This document shows positions 9,401 to 16,302 of a stretch of 45,315 nucleotides of DNA, one piece after another. The DNA is from Methanobacteriota archaeon (lineage in GTDB: Archaea > Halobacteriota > Methanomicrobia > Methanomicrobiales > Methanocorpusculaceae). The notes under the pieces were generated by a model. The model made no database searches. It was not told the DNA's origin and worked only from the letters and a program-made list of their open reading frames with translations. Numbering within the stretch: position 1 is the first letter of the stretch; every line of letters begins with the position of its first letter. Location: contig JAEWXF010000018.1 in the NCBI GenBank assembly GCA_023396065.1, positions 1 to 45,315 on the forward strand, written 5' to 3'. Made by a program: the position numbers and the translations under genes.

Positions 9401-9659
9401 GCATGTCGTAGCCGGCACATTCAATAATATTTTTGCCGGTCATAGAGTGATAGCGCAGGATACTGTCTTTGAGAATTTTATTCCAGGCAGTCCCGAGGTG
9501 AATGTAACCGGTGGTGTAGGGCGGGCCGTCAACAAACAGCCAAGGCTGTCCTGCAGAGCGGAACTCCCGGGTTTTCCGGTACGTGTTGTGATCGTTCCAG
9601 TAGGTACGAACGTTGGATTCTACGTTAGCTGGAACGTAGCTTTCGGTGATTTCTTTCAC
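6453..9659 (-). CDS. ileS: Isoleucyl-tRNA synthetase
   Basis: Class I aminoacyl-tRNA synthetase that charges tRNA-Ile. The 1068-residue protein has the HIGH-like motif HLGT at 54-57, in the context PPYTTGYIHLGT. The editing (CP1) domain begins about residue 190 with TTTPWTLPANVAVAV. Cys pairs (CWRC about 395-398, CPVC about 468-471, CECGG about 506-510) may bind zinc. The signature GHDQTRGWFYSQL and KMSKS at about 594-598 are present. The rest is the anticodon-binding and C-terminal part. Length matches the long archaeal/eukaryote-like IleS type. The start is GTG 9659 with GAGGG seven to eight bases upstream. Transcription converges on ftr. Several long open frames on the opposite strand are shadows. 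No truncation or missing motif is visible. Confidence 0.97.
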   Translation of the reverse strand: MKEITESYVPANVESNVRTYWNDHNTYRKTREFRSAGQPWLFVDGPPYTTGYIHLGTAWNKILKDSILRYHSMTGKNIIECAGYDMHGLPIEVKVEEKLGFKNKADIEKHGVANFIEECREFALTHKDLMSDQFRNLGVWMDFDNPYQTIDSGYIEAAWYTLKRCDEENMLERGSRVVNWCPRCGTAIADAEVEYSDETDPSIFVKFPIAGKDNEFLVIWTTTPWTLPANVAVAVGKDFVYAKVRAVKDGVSEDLWIAKDLAEQILKYGKYQDYSILETKTGAELAGTQYTSPLAGSVPLQSQIEHRVVLADYVAMENTGMVHIAPGHGWDDYLVGLKENLPIICPVDGNGNFTSDAGVFVGRYVKDEETNNAVIEALGSAMLAKRKITHRYGHCWRCKTPIIYRATSQWFLKVKDIRDKMLTEIADEVTWYPDWAGSARFHDWIEEARDWCISRQRYWGIPIPVWVCPVCNKYHVVGRYSELEKLSGQKMTDPHRPYVDDITIPCECGGTMRRVPDIFDVWYDSGVASWAVLNFPQETEAFAKDWPAAFILEGHDQTRGWFYSQLALSTFVFGKSPYKSVLMHGFALDANGKKMSKSLGNVIAPEDVIPKFGVDVLRQYILSASAPWDDLRFSMEGVKTTHRMFNVLWNVYKFPLPYMQLDGYTPAVSEDAVWDPSVVEDHIAEFCREDRWLVSRVNSLAETVTREMEVCNLHRATRPIATFILDELSRWYVQLVRPRMWLEEESVSKKQAYDTMYYVLRRLMTILAPFAPHITEEMYQNLKMSGDSESVHMQDWFCGSADLIDSVLEEEMAIVQEFDEAVANARQNGKRKGRWPVGEIVVATSSDAVMNAITVMNDMCCDRANAKSVRAVHGIWDRVEWTALPVMKVIGKQFGRDGPKVKAFIEGSDGSVLQAALARDGKVTMELDGFSAELTADHMVFEERMPENVFSSPLSEGSMVYVDVTLTPELESEGYAREVIRRIQEMRKQAGLTVDAKISCEVVVMDSRVTELVDAKHDLIAAEVRAACLNIRSPGDAPCSCGAAEHALLTTEWEIDELNVSISIAKAN

Positions 9660-10141
9660 AGTTTTTCCCTCTATCGTGTCTGTATATGTTGGCAGTGCTC
9701 ATAGATAGTGATTTGGGAGAGGGAGGTATTACATATCCATTACATATCTTTCCGACGATTATTTCTCTTTATTTTGAAATATATCCTGATTACACGAGAT
9801 TTCAGATTTGAAATAATTCGCAGAGTTACAAATGTTTTAAATATAGCATTCCGGAAAGAGATGAGATCGCGCCCTTTCCATCTCAGCTGCCTCTTTTCTT
9901 TGTCTCAAATGATCCATGCCACAATCGTGTTCACAACAGAGATACCTATCAGTTCCGAAAGTGATCAGTCCCGGATTCGTTTCCCGCAAAATTCAGTCGG
10001 AGATTTCTCTTATTTCCCAAATATACCTCTTTTTTTGGCAGTATATGTCCATTTTGACCAAACGATTAAGGTGTATAAAAATCAACAATACATCGGATAT
10101 TAGGTGAGAAACCATTTAGGGGTACATATGGGAAATGGCTT
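9660..10141. other. AT-rich intergenic region between ileS and the Cache lipoprotein
   Basis: About 480 bases, clearly more AT-rich than its flanks. I see no tRNA, and the open frame at 9708-10103 has neither start context nor protein-like composition. There is a good box A-like element (TTTTAAATATA, about 9835-9845) followed by two mutually exclusive short hairpins: GGAAAG 9853-9858 with CTTTCC 9874-9879, and TGAGAT 9862-9867 with ATCTCA 9880-9885. A pyrimidine-rich tract near 9889-9905 comes next. This could be a short transcript or an attenuator, or chance. The end of the region is the leader of the lipoprotein gene at 10142. Confidence 0.45.
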
Positions 10142-11803
10142 GTGCTTACACTGGTAGCAGTTCTTTTGTTATCTGCGGCAGGGTGTGTTGCTCCGCAGGT
10201 TTCGTCAGAAACACAACCGGTCGAACGAATTGCTGCATCTCCGGAAATGCTGGAGAGTCTTCAGACCTTCACGAAAGCAGAGCAGCGTCTGACCGACGAC
10301 ATGCTGGCACAGGTTGCAGAGCTTCAGACACTTCTGCTCTCCGGTGAGGCGGATACTCCGACGATTCACACCTGGCTGCTGAAGTATTATGCCCAGTTCC
10401 CGCTGATTCATTCGACAGTCTACTATAATGCGGAAACCGGCGAACGAATCAGTGTCCTGCTGGAAAACCGGAACTACACTGTATATCCCTTCCCTGAATA
10501 TCAGGAGTCCGATTTCGTCAATACAACAACTATCTTCGCCGGTCCCTTCTATGTGGAGGGAGATACCAACCTGATTACCCTGGCAGTTCCGATGTACGCT
10601 GCGGACGGAAAATATCTGGGATACTGGATGCAGGCATGCGATCCGTATGTGGCTGTCAAATATGTGTATGGCCAATCCGGGGCTGACAGTTCCTATATCT
10701 TCTATGTAGTCCGGCCTGACGGAACGGTGCTGTACAGTTCCCGTTCCTCTGCCATCGGAAACTCCATCGATGCCACAAATCCAGGATTCGGGCTGACCGA
10801 TCTTTTCCGTGCGAATACTACCGGCGGCATTCGGTATCAGATCCCGTATGCAGACTTTTTCGGCTTTTCCAGACAGAGGCTCACGGAAACCGGTGCATGG
10901 ATGCAGGGAACCTATATGGGAGAGCAGGTGACCTATATGGTCAGCAGGCCGGATAATCTGTCGGGAATTCGCCAGGATGCAATCCGGGTATCCGACAAGG
11001 AGCAGCTGACAACGATTGTCCGGGATGCGGTGTCGTATGCAAACACCCATACGCAGGAAGAAGCTCTGGACTATATCAACAGTCAGAACGCTGACTGCCG
11101 ACTCATGGCCTTTACCTTTGAGGGAGATCTGCTTGCCGACTCGCTCTCACAAAAGTCTGTCGGCAGTAACTACCGCAGTACGCGTGACGTGTACGGGGTG
11201 CGGACAATCCGGGACATGATCTACCGGGCACACCACGGGGGAGGTTTCTGTAGTGAGTATTACCCGGTAACTGATCTGGAAGTTCCCGAGGAAACACTGT
11301 TCGGTCATGCGTATGTGCTGCCGGTCGGTGATGCAACGTCCTGGTTTATTGCAGCACTCTCACCCCTGAGTGAGGATGTTGCGAAGGTGGATATGAGGTA
11401 TCGGGATGCGATGCTGTATCCGGTACTTGATGTCGCTGCGTACGTCCGCGACCATGGAAAGGATGCAACCCTGCAGGAGATGCAAAAACCGGACGCATTC
11501 TCCAGTGTGTATACGCAAGGAAAAGAGTTCTGGATATTCGGAATGGATTATGACGGAAATCTTCTTGCTTCCTCGCGGTATCCGGATGCTGTAGGAGAGA
11601 GTGGGCTGATGTATACGGATATTTACGGGAACTCTATCGGGAGAGAGCTGGTTATGCTTGCAAAGAACGGGGGAGGTGCGATATATCTGTGCGAGTACGA
11701 AGATACCGAAGAGACTGTACTGATCTATATGCTAAACGTTGAACCGGTGGGGGTTGACTGGTTTTTCGTAACCGCTGTTCGTATGAGTGAGGTGCTGGTA
11801 TAA
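10142..11803 (+). CDS. Lipoprotein with tandem Cache-like ligand-binding modules
   Basis: A 553-residue predicted lipoprotein. From a GTG start at 10142 the protein begins MLTLVAVLLLSAAGC, so Cys15 would be lipidated. The n-region lacks positive charge, yet the same frame is open upstream back to a TAA at 10076 and encodes Lys/Arg-bearing residues (GEKPFRGTYGKWL) without any ATG, GTG or TTG, so the true start is uncertain. The body looks like an N-terminal sensor module (about 30-285; IHSTVYYNAETGER, LAVPMYAADGKYLGYWM, YVVRPDGTVLYSS) and two further Cache-type repeats. These are at about 290-425 (EEALDYINSQNADCRLMAFTFEGDLLA) and 430-553 (YVRDHGKDATLQEMQ, FGMDYDGNLLAS, and terminal VDWFFVTAV). 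No kinase or methyl-accepting part is attached, so it probably acts as an extracellular receptor or binding protein for small metabolites. The partner is unknown. Confidence 0.72.
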   Translation: MLTLVAVLLLSAAGCVAPQVSSETQPVERIAASPEMLESLQTFTKAEQRLTDDMLAQVAELQTLLLSGEADTPTIHTWLLKYYAQFPLIHSTVYYNAETGERISVLLENRNYTVYPFPEYQESDFVNTTTIFAGPFYVEGDTNLITLAVPMYAADGKYLGYWMQACDPYVAVKYVYGQSGADSSYIFYVVRPDGTVLYSSRSSAIGNSIDATNPGFGLTDLFRANTTGGIRYQIPYADFFGFSRQRLTETGAWMQGTYMGEQVTYMVSRPDNLSGIRQDAIRVSDKEQLTTIVRDAVSYANTHTQEEALDYINSQNADCRLMAFTFEGDLLADSLSQKSVGSNYRSTRDVYGVRTIRDMIYRAHHGGGFCSEYYPVTDLEVPEETLFGHAYVLPVGDATSWFIAALSPLSEDVAKVDMRYRDAMLYPVLDVAAYVRDHGKDATLQEMQKPDAFSSVYTQGKEFWIFGMDYDGNLLASSRYPDAVGESGLMYTDIYGNSIGRELVMLAKNGGGAIYLCEYEDTEETVLIYMLNVEPVGVDWFFVTAVRMSEVLV

Positions 11804-11805
11804 TC

Positions 11806-11812
11806 TTTTTTT
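11806..11812 (+). terminator. Oligo-T stop after the Cache lipoprotein
   Basis: Seven T residues directly after the TAA stop of the Cache lipoprotein, consistent with archaeal U-tract termination. Confidence 0.4.
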
Positions 11813-11970
11813 CCATGACCCCTGCGCAAAATGCAATCTTGTCATACCGTAGAAAAACTACGAAATACGCCCGAAGCATCCCACTTCCTTAGTCTTTCCG
11901 TAAGCCGCGTAGCGGCGGTATTCTGTGTTTTTTCCGTGGAATTCTGTGTGTTCTGTGCTGTTCCGTGGTT

Positions 11971-12066
11971 ACCCACATACACTCAAAGAATCCCATCTCC
12001 GGAAATCATCTTCGGGATACCCACATACATCCAAAGAATCTCATCTCCGGAAACGATCCCGTATAT
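11971..12066. repeat. Two-copy 48-base tandem repeat
   Basis: Copy 1 is 11971-12018 and copy 2 is 12019-12066. Both begin ACCCACATACA and share CAAAGAATC and CATCTCCGGAAA at the same offsets; the last 12 bases diverge. The repeat has no gap, so it is not a CRISPR array. It is a recent local duplication or part of a dispersed intergenic element. Confidence 0.85.
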
Positions 12067-12299
12067 CCCGCTGCCTGAGGCTGCGGCAAGGTAAAACAGG
12101 TATTTTGCTGTGTGATGCAGCATATGTTTCCTCCCGGGAAGAGTGGTCACAGCGGTGTTCCCCCGGATATGCTGATATATTTGCTTTTTTTGCAGTTTAT
12201 AGAGAAATGTATCATGGATGTTTCTTACAACCAAGATATATCCTGTTCCGTGTCCGGGGGAGTGTTGATGTATGCCGCCGCCCAATACTATCAGCAGAT

Positions 12300-12800
12300 A
12301 TGCGGGTCTATATTTACGGGGAGAAGGTTCTCTCGGATATCGCCCAGCCGGTTGAAGCGATTACGCCGGAGTTGTGCCGTCTTCTTGACGAAATGATACC
12401 GTTTATGCGGGAAAGTCGCGGGGTCGGTCTTGCGGCTCCGCAGATCGGGATTGCCCGGCGGTTTTTTGTGATGGATGCAGGGGACAGGGTCCGGAAAGTG
12501 ATCAATCCGGAGATTTTGTCCAGCGGAAACTCCACTGTGGAGATGGAAGAAGGCTGTCTCTCCGTTCCGGGCATTCATAAAAAAGTCCGGAGACCAAAAC
12601 GGATCACCGTCAGGTATCAGAATGAGGCCGGTGAAACGATCGAGGAGGATCTCAAGGATTATCCGGCACGGGTATTCCAGCATGAGTATGATCATCTTGA
12701 CGGCGTGCTGTTTGTGGATCGGATTACGCCGATTGCCCGGAAACTGATCGCCCGGGATCTGGAGAAACTGAGCAGTCAGCCGCATCCGGAGGAGGTATAA
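12300..12800 (+). CDS. def: Peptide deformylase
   Basis: Def removes the formyl group from the N-terminal formylmethionine of new proteins. All three metal-site motifs are intact in the 166-residue protein: motif 1 GVGLAAPQ at 41-48, motif 2 EGCLS at 84-88 (metal ligand Cys86), and motif 3 HEYDH at 128-132 (ligands His128 and His132, catalytic Glu129). The length is normal for bacterial Def. ATG 12300 is the start that gives the standard N terminus (MRVYIYGEKVLSDIAQPV); longer in-frame reading upstream runs through repeats and is rejected. The stop codon shares one base with the fmt start, so the two are coupled. Def is nearly universal in bacteria but absent from most archaea, so this is probably a gene acquired from bacteria; that origin is inference. 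Confidence 0.95.
   Translation: MRVYIYGEKVLSDIAQPVEAITPELCRLLDEMIPFMRESRGVGLAAPQIGIARRFFVMDAGDRVRKVINPEILSSGNSTVEMEEGCLSVPGIHKKVRRPKRITVRYQNEAGETIEEDLKDYPARVFQHEYDHLDGVLFVDRITPIARKLIARDLEKLSSQPHPEEV
12788..12796 (+). promoter_or_regulatory. Strong ribosome site at the def-fmt junction
   Basis: GGAGGAGGT lies inside the last codons of def, three to four bases before the overlapping TAATG (12798-12802) that ends def and starts fmt. This fixes the fmt start and indicates translational coupling. Confidence 0.75.
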
Positions 12801-13741
12801 TGCGGATTTTGTTTATGGGGACGCCTGCATATGCGGTTCCGTCGCTGGAACGGCTGATTGCGGTTCATGAGATTGTCGGTGTGGTGACCAGGGTGGATAA
12901 GCCCAACCGCCGGGGGAATAAGATTCAGTTTTCGCCGGTGAAGGAGTTTGCTCTGGCGCATGGTATTCCGGTGTTTCAGCCAGAGTCTCTGAAGGATCCC
13001 GCCCTTGTGGCGGAGTTTGCGGCACTGCGGCCTGATGTGACTGTGGTGGTGGCGTTCGGGATGATGATTCCTGAGGAGATTATTCATCTGCCGCCGCATA
13101 AGACGATTAATATTCACGGATCGCTTCTTCCCCGGTACCGGGGGGCGGCTCCGATGCAGTATTCGGTTCTGAACGGTGATCCGGAGGCGGGGGTTTCGAT
13201 TATGTATATAACTCCCGAGCTGGATGCAGGGGATGTGATTCTTTCAAAGGCGCTTTCCGTGGGAGATGATGAGACGTTCGGGGAGCTGCACGACCGGCTT
13301 GCGGCTCTCGGTGCGGAGGCGCTGATGGAGGCGCTGGATCTGATTGCGTGCGACGGGGTGTGTGCAGTGCCGCAGAATCCGGCGGCTGCGACGTTTGCGC
13401 CGTCGATTACGAAGGAGGAGTGTGTGATTGACTGGACGATGCCGGCGGGAATTGTACACAACCGCATCCGGGGACTGTCGCCCGCACCGTGTGCGAACAC
13501 CCGGCTGCCGGACGGAAAGCGGCTGCTGATCTACCGGAGCGAGCGGGTGTCCGGGACGTATGCGGGTGCGCCCGGGACGGTGGCGGATGTTCTGAAGAAA
13601 AAAGGGCCGGTTGTGCTGACCGGGGCGGGGGCGGTGTGTATTCTTTCGGCGAAACCGGAAGGAAAACGGGAGATGCCGGGCTTTGAGCTGGTGAACGGGC
13701 ATTATCTGGCGGTCGGTGACCGGCTGGGAATGCCGGAATAA
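12800..13741 (+). CDS. fmt: Methionyl-tRNA formyltransferase
   Basis: Fmt formylates the methionine on initiator tRNA, normally from 10-formyl-tetrahydrofolate. The 313-residue protein has the family start MRILFMGTPAYAVPSLE. The insertion loop that reads the tRNA acceptor stem is present (about 33-48; KPNRRGNKIQFSPVK), as is the catalytic trio Asn104, His106 and Asp142 in NIHGSLLPRYRGAAP and ELDAGD. The separate C-terminal tRNA-binding domain starts about residue 205 with ATFAPSITKEE and VIDWTMPAG. These two domains together distinguish true Fmt from other formyltransferases of the fold (GART, sugar-nucleotide enzymes). It overlaps def by one base with a strong GGAGG site. Most archaea lack this enzyme. 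The organism also encodes H4MPT-type C1 metabolism (ftr at 5.5 kb), so the formyl donor is an open question. Confidence 0.94.
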   Translation: MRILFMGTPAYAVPSLERLIAVHEIVGVVTRVDKPNRRGNKIQFSPVKEFALAHGIPVFQPESLKDPALVAEFAALRPDVTVVVAFGMMIPEEIIHLPPHKTINIHGSLLPRYRGAAPMQYSVLNGDPEAGVSIMYITPELDAGDVILSKALSVGDDETFGELHDRLAALGAEALMEALDLIACDGVCAVPQNPAAATFAPSITKEECVIDWTMPAGIVHNRIRGLSPAPCANTRLPDGKRLLIYRSERVSGTYAGAPGTVADVLKKKGPVVLTGAGAVCILSAKPEGKREMPGFELVNGHYLAVGDRLGMPE

Positions 13742-13805
13742 CAGAGGCATCGTGGATTAATATACCATGCCGTCCTTATTCCCTGATACAAGAGAGGAGA
13801 AACCA

Positions 13806-15848
13806 TTGATCCCTAAAAACCCACAACAAATCCGGACTCTGTCTGCGGTTCTTGTACTGCTGCTGATTGTATTCTGCATCGTACCTGCTGCGGCTGCCGT
13901 AACAGACAGCGGAACCGCGAAGAATTATCTCATAATCTACATTGTCGGAGCCGATCTTGAGTCCGAACACGGTGAGATGTCCGCCCTTATGCAGGATATG
14001 GCGTCCAGCTGGAACCCGGACGCAGGAGAGATGCTGATCATCTACGGCGGATCCGGAAAAATCGGCTGGGACAACGGCATCACCGTAACCAACGCATCCC
14101 TTTTGTATGATGATCTGGCAGACCACAACGGAAACGTGAGTGAGGATGCCGACGTTCTGGAGCGGATTGATGCAGACATTTCCACGCCCGGCGGCCTGCA
14201 GAAAGCGCTTGCCGCTGCTGAAACCTATCAGTACCGCACAAACCTCACTGATGCGAACACGTATCTCATCTTTCTGGATCATGGAGGAGGAGCCGCCGGA
14301 TACGGAAAGAACACCGTAACCAATACCATGCTGTCACTGCCGGATATGGCCAACGGTCTATTGGGCAGGAACTATGACATGATCATTATGCACGCCTGCC
14401 TTATGGGCACGGTAGAAGCATGCAGCATCCTGAGTGATCACGCAGACTATCTGATCGCAGCCGAGCAGGTTATTAACGCGAATGCGATAAATTACACGAA
14501 ACTTGGCCGGGTGCTGTCCGAATATCCGGCAATATCCCCCCGGGAATTCGGAGAACAGATCCTCGAAATCTCCCGGAACGAACAGGTAACTACGTATGCG
14601 CTGATCGAGTCTGAGAAGGTGCCGGGAGTGGTGGACGCGCTGAACACCTTTGGTACCGCTCTAAAGCATGCGTTGTCCTCTGCCAACTCAGTTCCGGCAA
14701 TTAGTGACGCTTACCATAAAACCCAGGTATTTGGTGCCAGTAGTGGTTCGGACACTCCAGTCACCATTGATCTGTGGCAGTTTGCCGAAAACATCTATGT
14801 CAATACTGCGAACGGAGAGCTGCACTCTGCCGCAGGAGACCTGATGACAGCAGTTGATGCGGCGGTACTTACCGCCACAGGCAACGGTCAGTATTCCTCT
14901 GCCAAAGGCATTGCCGTAACTTCTTTCCCCTACCTCTACAACTCCACCACTCCGGGAAATGAGGTGCTGGGAGAGGCGGTGTCGCTGAAAAACGGAGGAT
15001 GGCATGGTTTTTACACTACGTACGTCGCACAGGTTGTCGCATCAGCCGAGGCGGCACAGACACCTGATGAGGAAGGTGATGAGGAGGAAAACGATGACTC
15101 CGGTATCACCGAGACGACCGCGGGGTATCTCTACACGGTGAACGGATCCGATATTGTGATCGGAGAGCGGCCGCTGGAGAAGATCTACAACGAGTCGGAC
15201 GACGGTATCTGGAAGATGGTGCCGACCGGCAAGTATTATCCCTGCGACTGGGACGGGAAATGGTTTGTACTGAACAGTGGGGGAGAGGATGTGCTTATCA
15301 GTATGAAGTATGCGGGTACGATGTATGAAAATGGGAAATTGCGGGAGATTTACTCAATTGAAGGTAATCTGACGCGGGTAGTGGACGGTGCGGAGGATAC
15401 GCATGCGTCGATGATCATGGTACTTCTTGATCCGGCAGCGTGGAACGTTCTCCGCATGCAGGTGACCGCGGTTTTCCGGGATGAGGCGACCGGTCTGGTG
15501 AGTCTGCAGTTGTGGGATACTACGGATCTCCTTCCCGGAGATGTGTTTGTGCCGGATCTGTTGGTCTATAATGAAGAGGAGGATACGATCACGACGGTTG
15601 CAGGCACTCCGTTCACGTTCGGGGAGAGTCCGCTGGAAAATCTGTGGTATGAGGAGTTCCCCGCAAAACAGCTTTCCTGGCTGGTGGTAGAGAGTAATCT
15701 GATTGACGAGAGGGTTACGGTGTCCGCAGGCGGGAATGTTTCGTCGTCCGGCGATGTTGTGCCGTCCGCAGCCGCGGTTCCAGTGCCGCTTGCAGGTATT
15801 CTTGCCGGGTGTGCTGCGGCCGGTGTGTTTCTTTTGCGGAGAGAGTGA
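13806..15848 (+). CDS. Clostripain-family (C11) cysteine protease, membrane anchored
   Basis: Predicted exported cysteine peptidase of family C11. In the long form starting at ATG 13767 (693 residues) the catalytic pair is His172 in FLDHGGG and Cys211 in MHACLMG, preceded by the family strand NYLIIYIVGADLES. The start is better placed at TTG 13806: GAGAGGAGA ends five bases before it, and it gives a compact signal peptide (IPKNPQQIRTLSAVLVLLLI...AAAA). ATG 13767 has no ribosome site. The protease domain runs to about residue 400, followed by an acidic linker (about 430-445) and two beta-rich modules sharing a SPLENLW/RPLEKIY phrase. A C-terminal hydrophobic anchor ends VFLLRRE. It begins 65 bases (TTG) after fmt. 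The role, probably cleavage of surface or secreted proteins, is inferred. Confidence 0.86.
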   Translation: MIPKNPQQIRTLSAVLVLLLIVFCIVPAAAAVTDSGTAKNYLIIYIVGADLESEHGEMSALMQDMASSWNPDAGEMLIIYGGSGKIGWDNGITVTNASLLYDDLADHNGNVSEDADVLERIDADISTPGGLQKALAAAETYQYRTNLTDANTYLIFLDHGGGAAGYGKNTVTNTMLSLPDMANGLLGRNYDMIIMHACLMGTVEACSILSDHADYLIAAEQVINANAINYTKLGRVLSEYPAISPREFGEQILEISRNEQVTTYALIESEKVPGVVDALNTFGTALKHALSSANSVPAISDAYHKTQVFGASSGSDTPVTIDLWQFAENIYVNTANGELHSAAGDLMTAVDAAVLTATGNGQYSSAKGIAVTSFPYLYNSTTPGNEVLGEAVSLKNGGWHGFYTTYVAQVVASAEAAQTPDEEGDEEENDDSGITETTAGYLYTVNGSDIVIGERPLEKIYNESDDGIWKMVPTGKYYPCDWDGKWFVLNSGGEDVLISMKYAGTMYENGKLREIYSIEGNLTRVVDGAEDTHASMIMVLLDPAAWNVLRMQVTAVFRDEATGLVSLQLWDTTDLLPGDVFVPDLLVYNEEEDTITTVAGTPFTFGESPLENLWYEEFPAKQLSWLVVESNLIDERVTVSAGGNVSSSGDVVPSAAAVPVPLAGILAGCAAAGVFLLRRE

Positions 15849-15861
15849 TTCTCTCCTTTTT

Positions 15862-16302
15862 TTACGATTCATCCACTTCGTGTACCACACCGCAGAGTCC
15901 TGTCCGCGTAAACGCGGTCAGGACTTCCGCTTCCGGCATATCCCGCCGGTAAAAGAGATGCGTCGCACAGTCGCAGTCCGAGCAGCCGAAGGCGGCAACA
16001 CCGTCACCGCCGATGGCGGCGGCGAGTATGCATTCCAGATCAGATTCCGTTTTTGCGCAGACCACTTTGCGGAGCCGGATGACGTCTGAGGCCATGAGAT
16101 AATCAATGTGCCACTTGGCCGTGCGGTACTGTTCGCGGTAAAACCGGATATGACGGCTCACGCGGGAGAGTCCGCCGCTGCCGAGGGCGGAACCGGCATA
16201 GAGGTACCAGCCGGGAACAAACTCCCGCTCGCCGAGAGCGCCGATCCGAATCGTCTGCGGCGCCGTGCACTCCAGCATCAGGCAGTAGACGCCCTTATCC
16301 AT
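15862..16302 (-). CDS. DUF123 / GIY-YIG-like (Uri family) protein
   Basis: A 146-residue protein of the DUF123 family, a GIY-YIG nuclease-like fold widespread in archaea. Matches: GVYCLML near the N terminus, a PGWYLYAGSALGSGGLSRVSRHIR block containing the conserved Tyr and Arg, KWHIDYLM, ECILAAAI, and FGCSDCDCATHLFY with closely spaced cysteines. The start is ATG 16302; a longer reading to 16404 would run deep into the upstream gene and adds a Cys/Arg-rich stretch unlike the family. Its start overlaps the stop of the metallo-beta-lactamase-fold gene by eight bases, so the two form a coupled pair. The biochemical function of DUF123 proteins is not well settled; a DNA-related role is likely from the fold. 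Confidence 0.85.
   Translation of the reverse strand: MDKGVYCLMLECTAPQTIRIGALGEREFVPGWYLYAGSALGSGGLSRVSRHIRFYREQYRTAKWHIDYLMASDVIRLRKVVCAKTESDLECILAAAIGGDGVAAFGCSDCDCATHLFYRRDMPEAEVLTAFTRTGLCGVVHEVDES

Larger units (their letters stand above)
11804..12299. other. Intergenic region with repeats upstream of def-fmt
   Basis: About 500 bases. After the T-run at 11806-11812 there are small perfect hairpins: CGTAG/CTACG (11848-11862, five-base loop) and GCCGC/GCGGC (11904-11916, three-base loop). Degenerate TTCTGTGT...TTCCGTGG phrases (11921-11968) and a 48-base tandem repeat (11971-12066) follow. The open frames here read through the repeats and encode low-complexity peptides, so I do not call a gene. 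Candidate box A elements for def are TTTATAGAG near 12196 and AGATATATCC at about 12233-12242; the second would give a leader of about 35 bases. Confidence 0.5.

Noticed and set aside
8676..9704. Long + strand open frame (342 codons) opposite ileS
   Set aside because: Shadow of a strongly biased gene; no motifs.
9708..10103. Open frame of 131 codons in the AT-rich gap
   Set aside because: No ribosome site, composition is that of AT-rich non-coding DNA, and it spans the promoter of the next gene.
11971..12066. CRISPR-like repeat
   Set aside because: Only two directly abutting copies with no spacers and no cas genes in the window.
11925..12299. N-terminal extension of peptide deformylase
   Set aside because: The frame is open but reads through the 48-base repeat and is not protein-like; Def proteins start at the residue encoded by ATG 12300.
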